Source of the DNA: Scatacola_A faecigallinarum
GTDB lineage: Bacteria; Pseudomonadota; Alphaproteobacteria; RF32; CAG-239
Assembly (NCBI GenBank): GCA_018713605.1
Contig: DVOM01000041.1
Span: forward strand, 1-23,550
Reading direction: 5' to 3'
Length of the DNA stretch: 23,550 bases
Every line of letters begins with the position of its first letter. The first letter of the stretch is position 1. The position numbers and the translations under genes are program-made. Shown in pieces: positions 8,065 through 14,811 of the stretch. The notes under the pieces were generated by a model that saw only the letters and a list, made by a program, of their open reading frames with translations, was not told the origin of the DNA and searched no databases.

Positions 8065-8910
8065 TTATTTTGCGCTGAAAAGCGCCCAGAATACACGCAG
8101 GCGGTTTAACAGCCGACAGCCTTTGCGGTGTTTGATGGTCGGCGTAACCTCATATGCCCGCTCATAAAAAGCGCGCATTCCGTCTTCATCGTCGGCAGAG
8201 AGAGGAAATAACGACTTCAGTTCCGGCTTATCCTTAACCGCCCAGACCACGTCGCGGCGGACAATGCGTCCCGGGTTGCCGGCGACCAGCGAATGCGGCG
8301 GAATCTCCTTGCCTGTGTAGGTGCCTGACGAAATGATGCAGCCGTCGCCCAGTCTGGCGCCTTTGAAGATAAAACACTTGCGGCCGATCCAGACGTTATT
8401 GCCGATGATAACGTCCTGATTTTCGTTTTGCAGATTTCCTTCCAAATCGTACATCGGATGGAAATCGCTGTTATAGATAATCGAATCTGCAGTGCCGCCG
8501 TCGCCGAACTCAATCAGGCCGTGGTTGGCGGCAATATGCGGCCCCCAGGTCGTCCACAGCCGTTTGGCGCGGATAATGCCCTGATTGCGCATATCAAACT
8601 CGCCGCAGATAACCGAACCGGCACCGAGGTCAAGCAACGAGTTTCCGGTTGAAGTTACCGTGACCTTGGAAGCTTCGGTATTGTTGCCGAAACGGGCTTC
8701 GGAATCGCGCAGCATAATCAGCGTGTTTTCAAAATAGCAGTCATCGCCGAGAACGAGTGTCGAGTTTCCGTAAAGCTTGATGCGACAGTTGACGATGTTG
8801 CAGTTTTTGCCGAAAATTATCTTATTGTTCCGGCCGGACAAATGCAGGCTGCTTTTTTTATAATAAACAGGTATGCCTTCAATCTGATTATTTTTCTTTT
8901 TGCACAACAT
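8065..8910 (-). CDS. Left-handed beta-helix acyltransferase
   Basis: This 281-residue hexapeptide-repeat acyltransferase belongs to the WbbJ/maltose-acetyltransferase-like superfamily. The long irregular beta-helix occupies about residues 20-215, with the clearest coils at VIIGNNVWIGRKCFI (167-181), ARLGDGCIISSGTYTG and PPHSLVAGNPGRIVRRD (204-220). His151 in NSDFHPMYD sits where the catalytic histidine of sugar O-acetyltransferases lies. The N-terminal coils (NKIIFGKNCNIVNC, NSTLVLGDDCYF) make the helix longer than in the CatB-like neighbour. A C-terminal basic helical tail of about 50 residues follows. Four bases separate its start from the upstream gene's stop, and AAGG sits inside that junction, so the two are translationally linked. 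It likely decorates the same glycan as its neighbours. Confidence 0.85.
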   Translation of the reverse strand: MLCKKKNNQIEGIPVYYKKSSLHLSGRNNKIIFGKNCNIVNCRIKLYGNSTLVLGDDCYFENTLIMLRDSEARFGNNTEASKVTVTSTGNSLLDLGAGSVICGEFDMRNQGIIRAKRLWTTWGPHIAANHGLIEFGDGGTADSIIYNSDFHPMYDLEGNLQNENQDVIIGNNVWIGRKCFIFKGARLGDGCIISSGTYTGKEIPPHSLVAGNPGRIVRRDVVWAVKDKPELKSLFPLSADDEDGMRAFYERAYEVTPTIKHRKGCRLLNRLRVFWALFSAK

Positions 8911-8914
8911 GGCC

Positions 8915-9892
8915 TTATCCTATCAGTTTCTGCGGAAAGTCAAAACCAAACTCCGCCTTCATCAAATCAACAATTTCATCACGGTTGTATTTTACGATGC
9001 CCATTCCCTGATCGGCCCAGACCGAATGGCCGGGGTGCCCCTGCCAGGCGTGAATATAATACTCTTCGTGTTCGGGACAGCGCGCCAGCTGTTTGGGCAA
9101 AGCCTCGGACGGAAGCGGATCGATAAAATCGTAACCGCATTCAACCATTTTTCCGAACCAAAAAGCGGTCGTGTCCGAATATTTGTACATATTGCCGAGA
9201 AAACAACGCTTGCGTTCGGTAACGTCGCGGCATTTTTCAACATCGACCATACAGCACCACTCATTGATGCGGCAGGCTCGCGTATAACCATTGGCCGGAT
9301 TGAAATCCGCCGGTTCACCCGACGTCGGCGTCAACGGCCACCAGCGGGACGGCCGAAAGCCGGACATGATTTTCTTCGGGCTGCAAACCGCCGCAAAACG
9401 GCAGCGCCAGCACTGTCCGAAATCGCCGGCAACAGCCAAATTCGGATTGTCGGCAAAAGCTTTCAGATATAACGAAACAACGTCTTTAACAAACTTTACG
9501 TCATCGTGAATAATCAGCAGATATTTCTTATCGGTATTGTCCAGCGCATATTGGTAACGGATGTCGTGCCGGTTGTGCGGCACGCGCGGATCGATGAAAC
9601 GATGCCATTTGGTAAGCATGAACTTCCAATCCATATAGTCGACACGATATCCGGGGACATACACCTGCGAGATGTGGACATTGCGGGTATTGACGCGGAC
9701 GTTCAGTTTCCACGGGCTGAAGTATTCGCGCACCCGGCGGTCATTGTAAATTTCGACCGAGCCGTCATTTGAACAATCGTCATTAATGTAAACGGCATCA
9801 ATCAAGTCTCCGGCGACTTTTTTCAGCGTCATCAGCGTATAAAGCAAAGATTCCGGCTTTTTGTAAGAAGGAACGGCAACATCAATTTTCAT
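8915..9892 (-). CDS. GT-A family glycosyltransferase with cysteine-rich segment
   Basis: This 325-residue protein starts like a GT2/GT-A enzyme (DVAVPSYKKPESLL), has the nucleotide-binding VYINDDCSNDGS at 35-45, and a metal-binding IHDD at 128-131. It is cytoplasmic with no membrane segment. The second half departs from ordinary GT2 proteins. It carries a cluster of cysteines (161, 164, 170, 207, 213, 214, 221, 230, 252) starting with CWRCRFAAVC, and tryptophan/histidine-rich stretches (HAWQGHPGHSVW). The ATG overlaps the stop of the upstream GT gene by four bases (ATGA), implying coupled translation. It could transfer an unusual sugar. The cysteines may bind a metal or be structural. Fold is confident, specificity unknown. 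Confidence 0.8.
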   Translation of the reverse strand: MKIDVAVPSYKKPESLLYTLMTLKKVAGDLIDAVYINDDCSNDGSVEIYNDRRVREYFSPWKLNVRVNTRNVHISQVYVPGYRVDYMDWKFMLTKWHRFIDPRVPHNRHDIRYQYALDNTDKKYLLIIHDDVKFVKDVVSLYLKAFADNPNLAVAGDFGQCWRCRFAAVCSPKKIMSGFRPSRWWPLTPTSGEPADFNPANGYTRACRINEWCCMVDVEKCRDVTERKRCFLGNMYKYSDTTAFWFGKMVECGYDFIDPLPSEALPKQLARCPEHEEYYIHAWQGHPGHSVWADQGMGIVKYNRDEIVDLMKAEFGFDFPQKLIG

Positions 9893-10884
9893 ACAAACAA
9901 CCTCGCAGTCCGATAGTACCCATTCAAAAACAATTTGGAAGCCAGATTGAAACGCCAGCCGAGCAAGCGCGGCTGATAGGCGCCGCCCTGACTGAGAAGC
10001 GCCACGCAGGATTTAGCAAAGTTCCAAAATTCCCGGCGGCGGCTTTTGTCCCTGACCAGACGAAGCGGCTGAGAAACAAGCGATTTGAAAATAAACCTGG
10101 CCAGATAGCGGTTAATCTGTTCGCGGCGACGGCCTTCAGCCAGTCCTGACTTGATAAAATATTCATATATGACCTGGGCGGCCAACGCGTGAGCGCGGAC
10201 ATATTTGTCGGTTTTTCCCTGATTCATGACCGAGGTGGAACTGTCGCGGTAAAACAAAAACTCGGCGTCGGTCGAAACCATTGACTTAATCTGAAACAGA
10301 ACTTTCAGCGTATAGGTCGTGTCTTCCGCCGGCTGCACGTTTACGGGAAACTCCAGCCCTTTTACCGCCGCTTTGTTATACAGGCGGTTCCAGACCAGAA
10401 CCGAACCGCCGCGTCCGTTTTTGCGGCCGGCAAAAAAGTCTTCGAACGGCGTGGTGCTGAACCTGTATTCCAGTTCTTCCAGATTGTAATTTTCCGTTTC
10501 GCCCATGACAAAATCGTCGGGAACGGTTTTGTTCCTGAACGCGGCCACATCGGCATTGAAACGGGTTACCATATAATACAGCGCTTCAAAAGCCTGAGGA
10601 TGCAGCATGTCGTCCTGATCCAAAAAAGCGATATACGGCGCTTCGGCAACGGCTATGCCGTGATTGCGGGCTGCCGAACAACCGGCGTTTTCCTGGTTGA
10701 TAAGCCGAAAACGGGAATCTTTTTCGGCAAAGCCTTTGACGATTGCTTCGGTGCCGTCCTGCGAGCCGTCATTGATGCAGAGAACTTCAAAATCGCGGAA
10801 ACTCTGACGGGCAACCGACTCCAGACAGGGTACGAGATATTTTTCGGCATTATACAACGGTATAATCAAAGAAATCTGCGGCAT
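9889..10884 (-). CDS. GT2 family glycosyltransferase
   Basis: This 331-residue inverting GT-A glycosyltransferase is of the WcaA/GT2 type and transfers a sugar from a nucleotide donor onto a growing glycan at the inner face of the membrane. Conserved blocks are ISLIIPLYNAEKYL (4-17), VLCINDGSQDGT (34-45), NAGCSAARNHGI (66-77) and the metal-binding DQDD at 89-92. The segment PAEDTTYTL in the second half is the family's usual acceptor-side 'ED' motif. The C-terminal third is basic and helical, probably membrane-associating. The open frame reaches 10926, but the ATG at 10884 has AGGA nine bases upstream, begins at the first beta-strand, and lies downstream of the best promoter candidate. It is the first gene of the six-gene glycan block. 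Confidence 0.9.
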   Translation of the reverse strand: MPQISLIIPLYNAEKYLVPCLESVARQSFRDFEVLCINDGSQDGTEAIVKGFAEKDSRFRLINQENAGCSAARNHGIAVAEAPYIAFLDQDDMLHPQAFEALYYMVTRFNADVAAFRNKTVPDDFVMGETENYNLEELEYRFSTTPFEDFFAGRKNGRGGSVLVWNRLYNKAAVKGLEFPVNVQPAEDTTYTLKVLFQIKSMVSTDAEFLFYRDSSTSVMNQGKTDKYVRAHALAAQVIYEYFIKSGLAEGRRREQINRYLARFIFKSLVSQPLRLVRDKSRRREFWNFAKSCVALLSQGGAYQPRLLGWRFNLASKLFLNGYYRTARLFV

Positions 10885-10916
10885 AGACAGCAATCCTAAA
10901 GTTATTCTCCTGCTCA

Positions 10917-10945
10917 AATCTATCATCAGATTTCTTTTAGTGCAA
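10917..10945 (-). promoter_or_regulatory. Candidate promoter of the glycan block
   Basis: On the minus strand TTGCAC (10945-10940), a 17-base spacer and TAGATT (10922-10917) lie between the ppa terminator and the first glycosyltransferase. Both hexamers are imperfect. The predicted RNA start near 10910 would exclude the longer reading frame beginning at 10926. Confidence 0.35.
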
Positions 10946-10972
10946 TAATTATCCTTCAGTTTCCGAAAATAT

Positions 10973-11001
10973 AAAAGGCGGTTTGTGGAAAACCGCCTTT
11001 T
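10973..11001 (-). terminator. Rho-independent terminator of ppa
   Basis: A perfect 12-bp stem (10973-10984 with 10990-11001) with a five-base loop begins four bases past the ppa stop codon. On the minus strand it runs on into TTTTATATTTT. It separates ppa from the glycan block. Confidence 0.88.
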
Positions 11002-11004
11002 GCC

Positions 11005-11556
11005 CTAGCCTTCGTAACCGGTCAGGTGTTCCTTGTTTTCCTGATACAGCGCCAGAGCATCGTTAATCGTTTTGCGGGCTTCGTCCGGGCCCAGAAACGT
11101 TTCGATAATTACCTGCTTGTTTTCCAGAACCTTGTAATCCTCAAAAAAACGGCGCAGGGTTTTCAGACAATGCGGCGGAAGCTCGTCGATGGTCTTGTAA
11201 TGAGCATATTCGGGATCGTCCATATGAACGGCGATAATTTTGTCGTCCATCTCGCCCTGATCAAACATTTTCATTACGCCAATCGGTTTGGCGCGCAAAA
11301 TGGAAAGCGGCAGAACAGGTTCCTGCCCCAGCACCAGAATATCCAGCGGATCGTTGTCGTCGCAGTAACTCTGCGGGATAAACCCGTAATTGGCCGGATA
11401 ATGCACGGCGCTGTAAAGGATGCGGTCGACCTTAAGCAGGCCGCTGGCCTTGTCCAGTTCGTATTTGATATTCGAACCGCGGGGAACTTCGATAATCGCG
11501 GTTACGACTTCCGGAGCCTGTTCGCCGACCCCGACACCATGCCATGGATGTAACAT
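11005..11556 (-). CDS. ppa: Inorganic pyrophosphatase, family I, archaeal-like
   Basis: This cytoplasmic enzyme hydrolyses pyrophosphate and pulls biosynthetic reactions forward. Its 183 residues carry the family I active-site set: Lys31 and Glu33, Arg45, Tyr57, the signature Asp67/Asp69/Asp72 in DDNDPLDIL, and Asp99, Asp104 and Lys106, with a Tyr-Lys pair in FFEDYK. The opening LHPWHGVGVGEQAPEVV and the segment KYELDKASGLLKVDRILYS resemble archaeal and some anaerobe enzymes more than typical alphaproteobacterial Ppa, from my memory of those sequences. The frame is open to 11595, with ATGs at 11571 and 11556. Only 11556 has a good site (AAGGA, about six bases upstream), so I choose it. The gene is followed by its own terminator. 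Confidence 0.93.
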   Translation of the reverse strand: MLHPWHGVGVGEQAPEVVTAIIEVPRGSNIKYELDKASGLLKVDRILYSAVHYPANYGFIPQSYCDDNDPLDILVLGQEPVLPLSILRAKPIGVMKMFDQGEMDDKIIAVHMDDPEYAHYKTIDELPPHCLKTLRRFFEDYKVLENKQVIIETFLGPDEARKTINDALALYQENKEHLTGYEG

Positions 11557-11602
11557 TTCAGTCCTTTTCATGTTGTTATTTTTTACGCATGGCAAACAAA
11601 AT

Positions 11603-11608
11603 ATTATA
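11603..11608 (-). promoter_or_regulatory. Candidate -10 element of the ppa promoter
   Basis: A perfect TATAAT on the minus strand lies about 46 bases before the chosen ppa start. A TTTACA lies upstream, but only 11 bases away, too close for a normal -35. The -35 is therefore unassigned. Confidence 0.4.
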
Positions 11609-11631
11609 AATAAAATTATTGTAAAGTCTTT

Positions 11632-12279
11632 TTAGAAACGGCGTCTGAAAACACCGGCCAGGACATAGGCCGCAAAGCAGACGACCAAAACCGCAATGAT
11701 AAATTCGCGCACCTGAACCGGCGACCAGGCCCGGCTGATGGTGTTGACATTGACGGCGCTGCCGACAATCTTGAAGTCGTCGCTGTTTTTTTCGTGCAGC
11801 AGCGAAACGGTTATCTGATTGTCGGGATTAAGGTAGTCGAACCTGATAAGAATGTCGCCGTCGTAAGGCTCAAGCGAGGCGGCGACGGCCGGTGACGTCT
11901 GCTTTTTGTTGATGTTGTACGAAACCAGGCGGGCATCTTTCGGCACGGCAATACGTATGGGGTCGTGCCCGACCTTTGAAACATCGTCGCCGTCCAGCGC
12001 CTGCGAACCGGTGTTCATCAGTGTCAGCGTCGTCAGATACATGTCCTTGTATTCCTTTTCCCTGACGGTAACTTTCAGATCGGTAACGTCAGTCGAGGAA
12101 ACGATGTTGGTATGTTCGGCTTCATATTTCAAAATCGGTTTGCTGATATAGAACTGATACATGCCGATGACAATAGCGCCGACACCAATGATAAAAGCGC
12201 CGGTTTTGCTGGTAAAAAAATCCCACAAGGCATTCATTATGTTCAGATAATTTTTTTGAGCATTCGTGATTTCCTTCAA
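11632..12279 (-). CDS. Hypothetical two-TM membrane protein, TTG start
   Basis: I do not recognise this 215-residue protein. It has a short N-terminal segment, a membrane helix at about 25-45 (GAFIIGVGAIVIGMYQFYI), a domain of roughly 145 residues rich in beta-strand-like stretches (DLKVTVREKEY, YLTTLTLMNTGSQAL, ITVSLLHEK), and a second helix at about 191-211 ending in the basic tail GVFRRRF. The pattern suggests both ends in the cytoplasm and the middle domain in the periplasm. The start is TTG at 12279, because a very strong GGGAGGG lies directly upstream in the right position, whereas the internal ATG at 12237 has none. It is divergent from the DUF488 gene and 75 bases upstream of ppa with no terminator between. 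Function unknown. Confidence 0.78.
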   Translation of the reverse strand: MKEITNAQKNYLNIMNALWDFFTSKTGAFIIGVGAIVIGMYQFYISKPILKYEAEHTNIVSSTDVTDLKVTVREKEYKDMYLTTLTLMNTGSQALDGDDVSKVGHDPIRIAVPKDARLVSYNINKKQTSPAVAASLEPYDGDILIRFDYLNPDNQITVSLLHEKNSDDFKIVGSAVNVNTISRAWSPVQVREFIIAVLVVCFAAYVLAGVFRRRF

Positions 12280-12355
12280 TTTTCCCTCCCTGTTTTTTCG
12301 CTTTATATAATCCTTTTCCCCTCGCCTTCATCGGCCGGAATTAAAAATATTGCCG

Positions 12356-12383
12356 TTGAAACATCCGGTTCAGCTCATATATA
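12356..12383 (+). promoter_or_regulatory. Candidate promoter of the DUF488 gene
   Basis: TTGAAA (12356-12361), a 16-base spacer and TATATA (12378-12383) precede the gene. The predicted start of transcription falls about at the ribosome-binding site, giving an almost absent leader, which lowers confidence. A second TATAAT at 12306-12311 has no -35 partner. Confidence 0.35.
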
Positions 12384-12400
12384 TATTTTGAGGAGGCCGT

Positions 12401-12754
12401 ATGGATATTGACATAAAAAGGGTTTATGAAAAAGCCGGCGTAACGGACGGGTGCCGCGTGCTGGTTGACCGCCTGTGGCCGCGCGGCCTGAGCAAGGACA
12501 AAGCCCGTATCGACTACTGGGCAAAGGAAATAGCTCCTTCGACCGAGCTGCGGAAAAAATTTGCCCATGATACCGACCGCTGGGAAGATTTTAAGAAGAA
12601 CTACCATCAGGAACTGCGAAACAACGTTTCGGGATGGAACGACTTTTTACAAAATATCAGCCACTGCGCCAAACTTACCTTGCTTTACGGCGCGCATGAC
12701 ACGGAACACAACAATGCCGCCGTTTTGCGTGAATATCTGAAGAAAAAAATCTGA
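12401..12754 (+). CDS. DUF488 family protein (YeaO-like)
   Basis: This 117-residue cytoplasmic protein of the DUF488/YeaO family has no established biochemical role. The family hallmark RVLVDRLWPRGLSK is at residues 19-32, followed by YWAKEIAPSTELRKKFAHD and the second half of the family pattern (RWEDFKKNYHQEL, LTLLYGAHDTEHNNAAVL). Length matches the family (about 115-120). GAGGAGG lies five bases before the ATG, one of the best ribosome-binding sites in the window. The next gene starts 89 bases later without a terminator, so read-through into the 649-residue gene is possible. The divergent neighbour is the TTG-started membrane protein. Confidence 0.92.
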   Translation: MDIDIKRVYEKAGVTDGCRVLVDRLWPRGLSKDKARIDYWAKEIAPSTELRKKFAHDTDRWEDFKKNYHQELRNNVSGWNDFLQNISHCAKLTLLYGAHDTEHNNAAVLREYLKKKI

Positions 12755-12796
12755 AAAATTAAATTTTAGACAAAAATTATTGCTTTTCGTCTTTAT

Positions 12797-12828
12797 TTGT
12801 GTTAGCTTTTATTCATTCTTTAACACAA
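12797..12828. promoter_or_regulatory. Inverted repeat, possible operator
   Basis: TTGTGTTA (12797-12804) and its exact complement TAACACAA (12821-12828) are separated by 16 bases and end 15 bases before the ATG of the 649-residue gene. Half-sites spaced 24 bases centre to centre fall near two helical turns, which suits a regulator dimer or tetramer. As RNA it would be a weak AT-rich hairpin with no T run, so a terminator is unlikely. It is the only structured element upstream of the unknown operon. Confidence 0.4.
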
Positions 12829-12843
12829 CAAACGGTTTTTACT

Positions 12844-14793
12844 ATGAGCGAAAATAACTATCTTTCACCTGTTTTCGTAAACGACATCAACGAACGGCTG
12901 GAAAAAAACTTTTCCGATGAGGCGGTTCGAAAACAAAATTTCAATACAATTCAAAATATTGCCGAAAATTTAAACATCGGCAAAAAATTTAAAGTTCCGC
13001 AGGCTGAACTGCTTTACCTGCTTTGCGAGAAAAACCCGCTGGAATTGTACCGCATAAGGCAGATTTCCGAAAAATTCAAGGACATTGAACATAACCTTGA
13101 CGGCAGCGAAGACGACAAAAACCTCTTATGCCGCGTTTTGAGCAATTATTTCAAAGAACAGATGAACATTGACCCCGACGGCCTGCTGGTTGACAAGATT
13201 GCGGAAACTTTTCCGAAGGTGCTGGACTATGCCCGCGACGACGACATTACCATCTCCGTCTTCTACAATACGCACCACGAAACAAACGTAACTTTCAACA
13301 AGCGCGAAATTATCGACAAATTCTATTCCGTCGACTACGGCGTTCTGGTTGCCAATCTCGGACAGGTCAAGACCCCTATTTTCAGCAAACGCAACCTGAA
13401 AGAAGCCGAATATGAAGTCAAACGCCTGGACATCATGTCGCAGGCCATTGATTCCCTGACGCCGGCCAAATTCATGCTTTTTGCCCTTCATTTCGACAAA
13501 TATATCGAAAAGCTGCCCGACATTGACGACGATCTGGCTATCGGCGCCATTAAAAACGTGGTTCCGGTAATAAAAAACGGCAAGAACAAAATTCTCAATT
13601 CGGTCGGCAATATCTGGGGCACGGACATTTCCGACCATGGCAGCAGCGGCTTTGTTTTCAGATGCCTGACGTCAAGGGTCACGCCATACAACATTACCCG
13701 GCTGTGCCGCATTGCCGAACAAATTCCCTCCAGCGACGAAAACCGTTTTGAACAAATCAGGCTGGACGCGATTGCCGTCAACGACGCCTTTCCGCGCCTG
13801 CGTTCCTATATTCACAACCAACAGCCCCAGCAGCACAAGCTGCTTAAAAGAATGGTGCTGTATTACGACGCTGTAAAAGGATTGAATCCCGAGCTTGATG
13901 TCAGCTACAGGACCGCCAAACTGCAAAGAATCGTCAATTATATCGAGGCCAACTCGCCGGACTATAACATCAGTGCCGACGATCTGTTCAATATAAAGAA
14001 ATATGACGCGCAAACCAGAGATTCGCAAAGCAACCAGACGACCAACATCGAAGTTCTGCGCCGGCTGATGAACAACACCACGCCACGGACGCTCGAAACC
14101 CCGCAGATTAACGACCCTTATACCAAACACCTGCTTGAAGAGCTTATGGACATAGAGTTTCCCTTCGTACGTCACGACACCTACGGCCTGTATCTGCAAA
14201 AACTTAACAACCATCTGGAACGGAAAATGAAAGCCGGCAGCATCGGTATTCAGCCCAAAACAATCAACTCCATTCTGTGGAGCGAAAGACGCGGTTTTCT
14301 TCTGTTGCAGGACATGGACGCCGGTTATCAGCTTCATGCGTTTAAAACGCCATGGTTTAAGGAGATTCTCCGTTTCTATGAGCTTACAAACTCTTCGCAG
14401 GATACGCCCAACAGCGATTTGAACAAATTTCTGGCTTCCATCAAGGACAGCGAAATGGAAGAGGCCTATATAAAAATTTCGCACCGCATCAGCAACGAAA
14501 TCGTAGCGTTAACCCAGCGCCAGAAAAAAGATGCCATGGAATATTCGCAGTATATCGGCAAACTGAACATCAGCGACAGCGAAAAAGAAAAACAGCAGAA
14601 AAAAATTAAAGACTCTCTGGACATAAAGGTCGGACGCAATCTTTCCGGCTACAGTCTGGCCAATGCCCTGTTCAACTGCATTTCGCCCAAGCGCACGCCT
14701 TACAAGGCACTGGCCGATTATATGAAAAGACGGCAGGAAAGCCGCACCGGCATCGTCATCAGAGATTATCTAATAAAGAAGCAGCACAGATAG
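12844..14793 (+). CDS. Large hypothetical protein, 649 residues
   Basis: I cannot assign this protein. It is 649 residues, predicted soluble and almost wholly helical, with no signal peptide, membrane helix, Walker motif, zinc site or repeat that I can see. It begins SENNYLSPVFVNDINERLEKNF, has a tyrosine/aspartate-rich middle (YYDAVKGLNPELDVSYRTAK) and a basic C-terminus (YMKRRQESRTG, IKKQHR). A lysine-rich likely coiled coil lies at about 550-600 (QRQKKDAMEY, KEKQQKKIKD). An in-frame GTG at 12799 falls inside the inverted repeat and lacks a ribosome-binding site. The ATG at 12844 is preferred, though its own site is also weak. Only 18 bases separate its stop from the metzincin gene, so the two are almost surely co-transcribed. 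It could be a substrate, scaffold or regulator of that protease (speculation). Confidence 0.75.
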   Translation: MSENNYLSPVFVNDINERLEKNFSDEAVRKQNFNTIQNIAENLNIGKKFKVPQAELLYLLCEKNPLELYRIRQISEKFKDIEHNLDGSEDDKNLLCRVLSNYFKEQMNIDPDGLLVDKIAETFPKVLDYARDDDITISVFYNTHHETNVTFNKREIIDKFYSVDYGVLVANLGQVKTPIFSKRNLKEAEYEVKRLDIMSQAIDSLTPAKFMLFALHFDKYIEKLPDIDDDLAIGAIKNVVPVIKNGKNKILNSVGNIWGTDISDHGSSGFVFRCLTSRVTPYNITRLCRIAEQIPSSDENRFEQIRLDAIAVNDAFPRLRSYIHNQQPQQHKLLKRMVLYYDAVKGLNPELDVSYRTAKLQRIVNYIEANSPDYNISADDLFNIKKYDAQTRDSQSNQTTNIEVLRRLMNNTTPRTLETPQINDPYTKHLLEELMDIEFPFVRHDTYGLYLQKLNNHLERKMKAGSIGIQPKTINSILWSERRGFLLLQDMDAGYQLHAFKTPWFKEILRFYELTNSSQDTPNSDLNKFLASIKDSEMEEAYIKISHRISNEIVALTQRQKKDAMEYSQYIGKLNISDSEKEKQQKKIKDSLDIKVGRNLSGYSLANALFNCISPKRTPYKALADYMKRRQESRTGIVIRDYLIKKQHR

Positions 14794-14811
14794 CCGAGAC
14801 AGGAAAAGCAA

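Noticed and set aside
12799..12843. GTG at 12799 as the start of the 649-residue protein
   Set aside because: It lies inside the inverted repeat without a ribosome-binding site. The ATG at 12844 is more likely although its own site is weak.
13672..14484. 270-codon open frame opposite the 649-residue gene
   Set aside because: Both strands are open here, but the plus-strand gene covers the whole region, is followed at 18 bases by the metzincin, and the antisense frame has no start signal.
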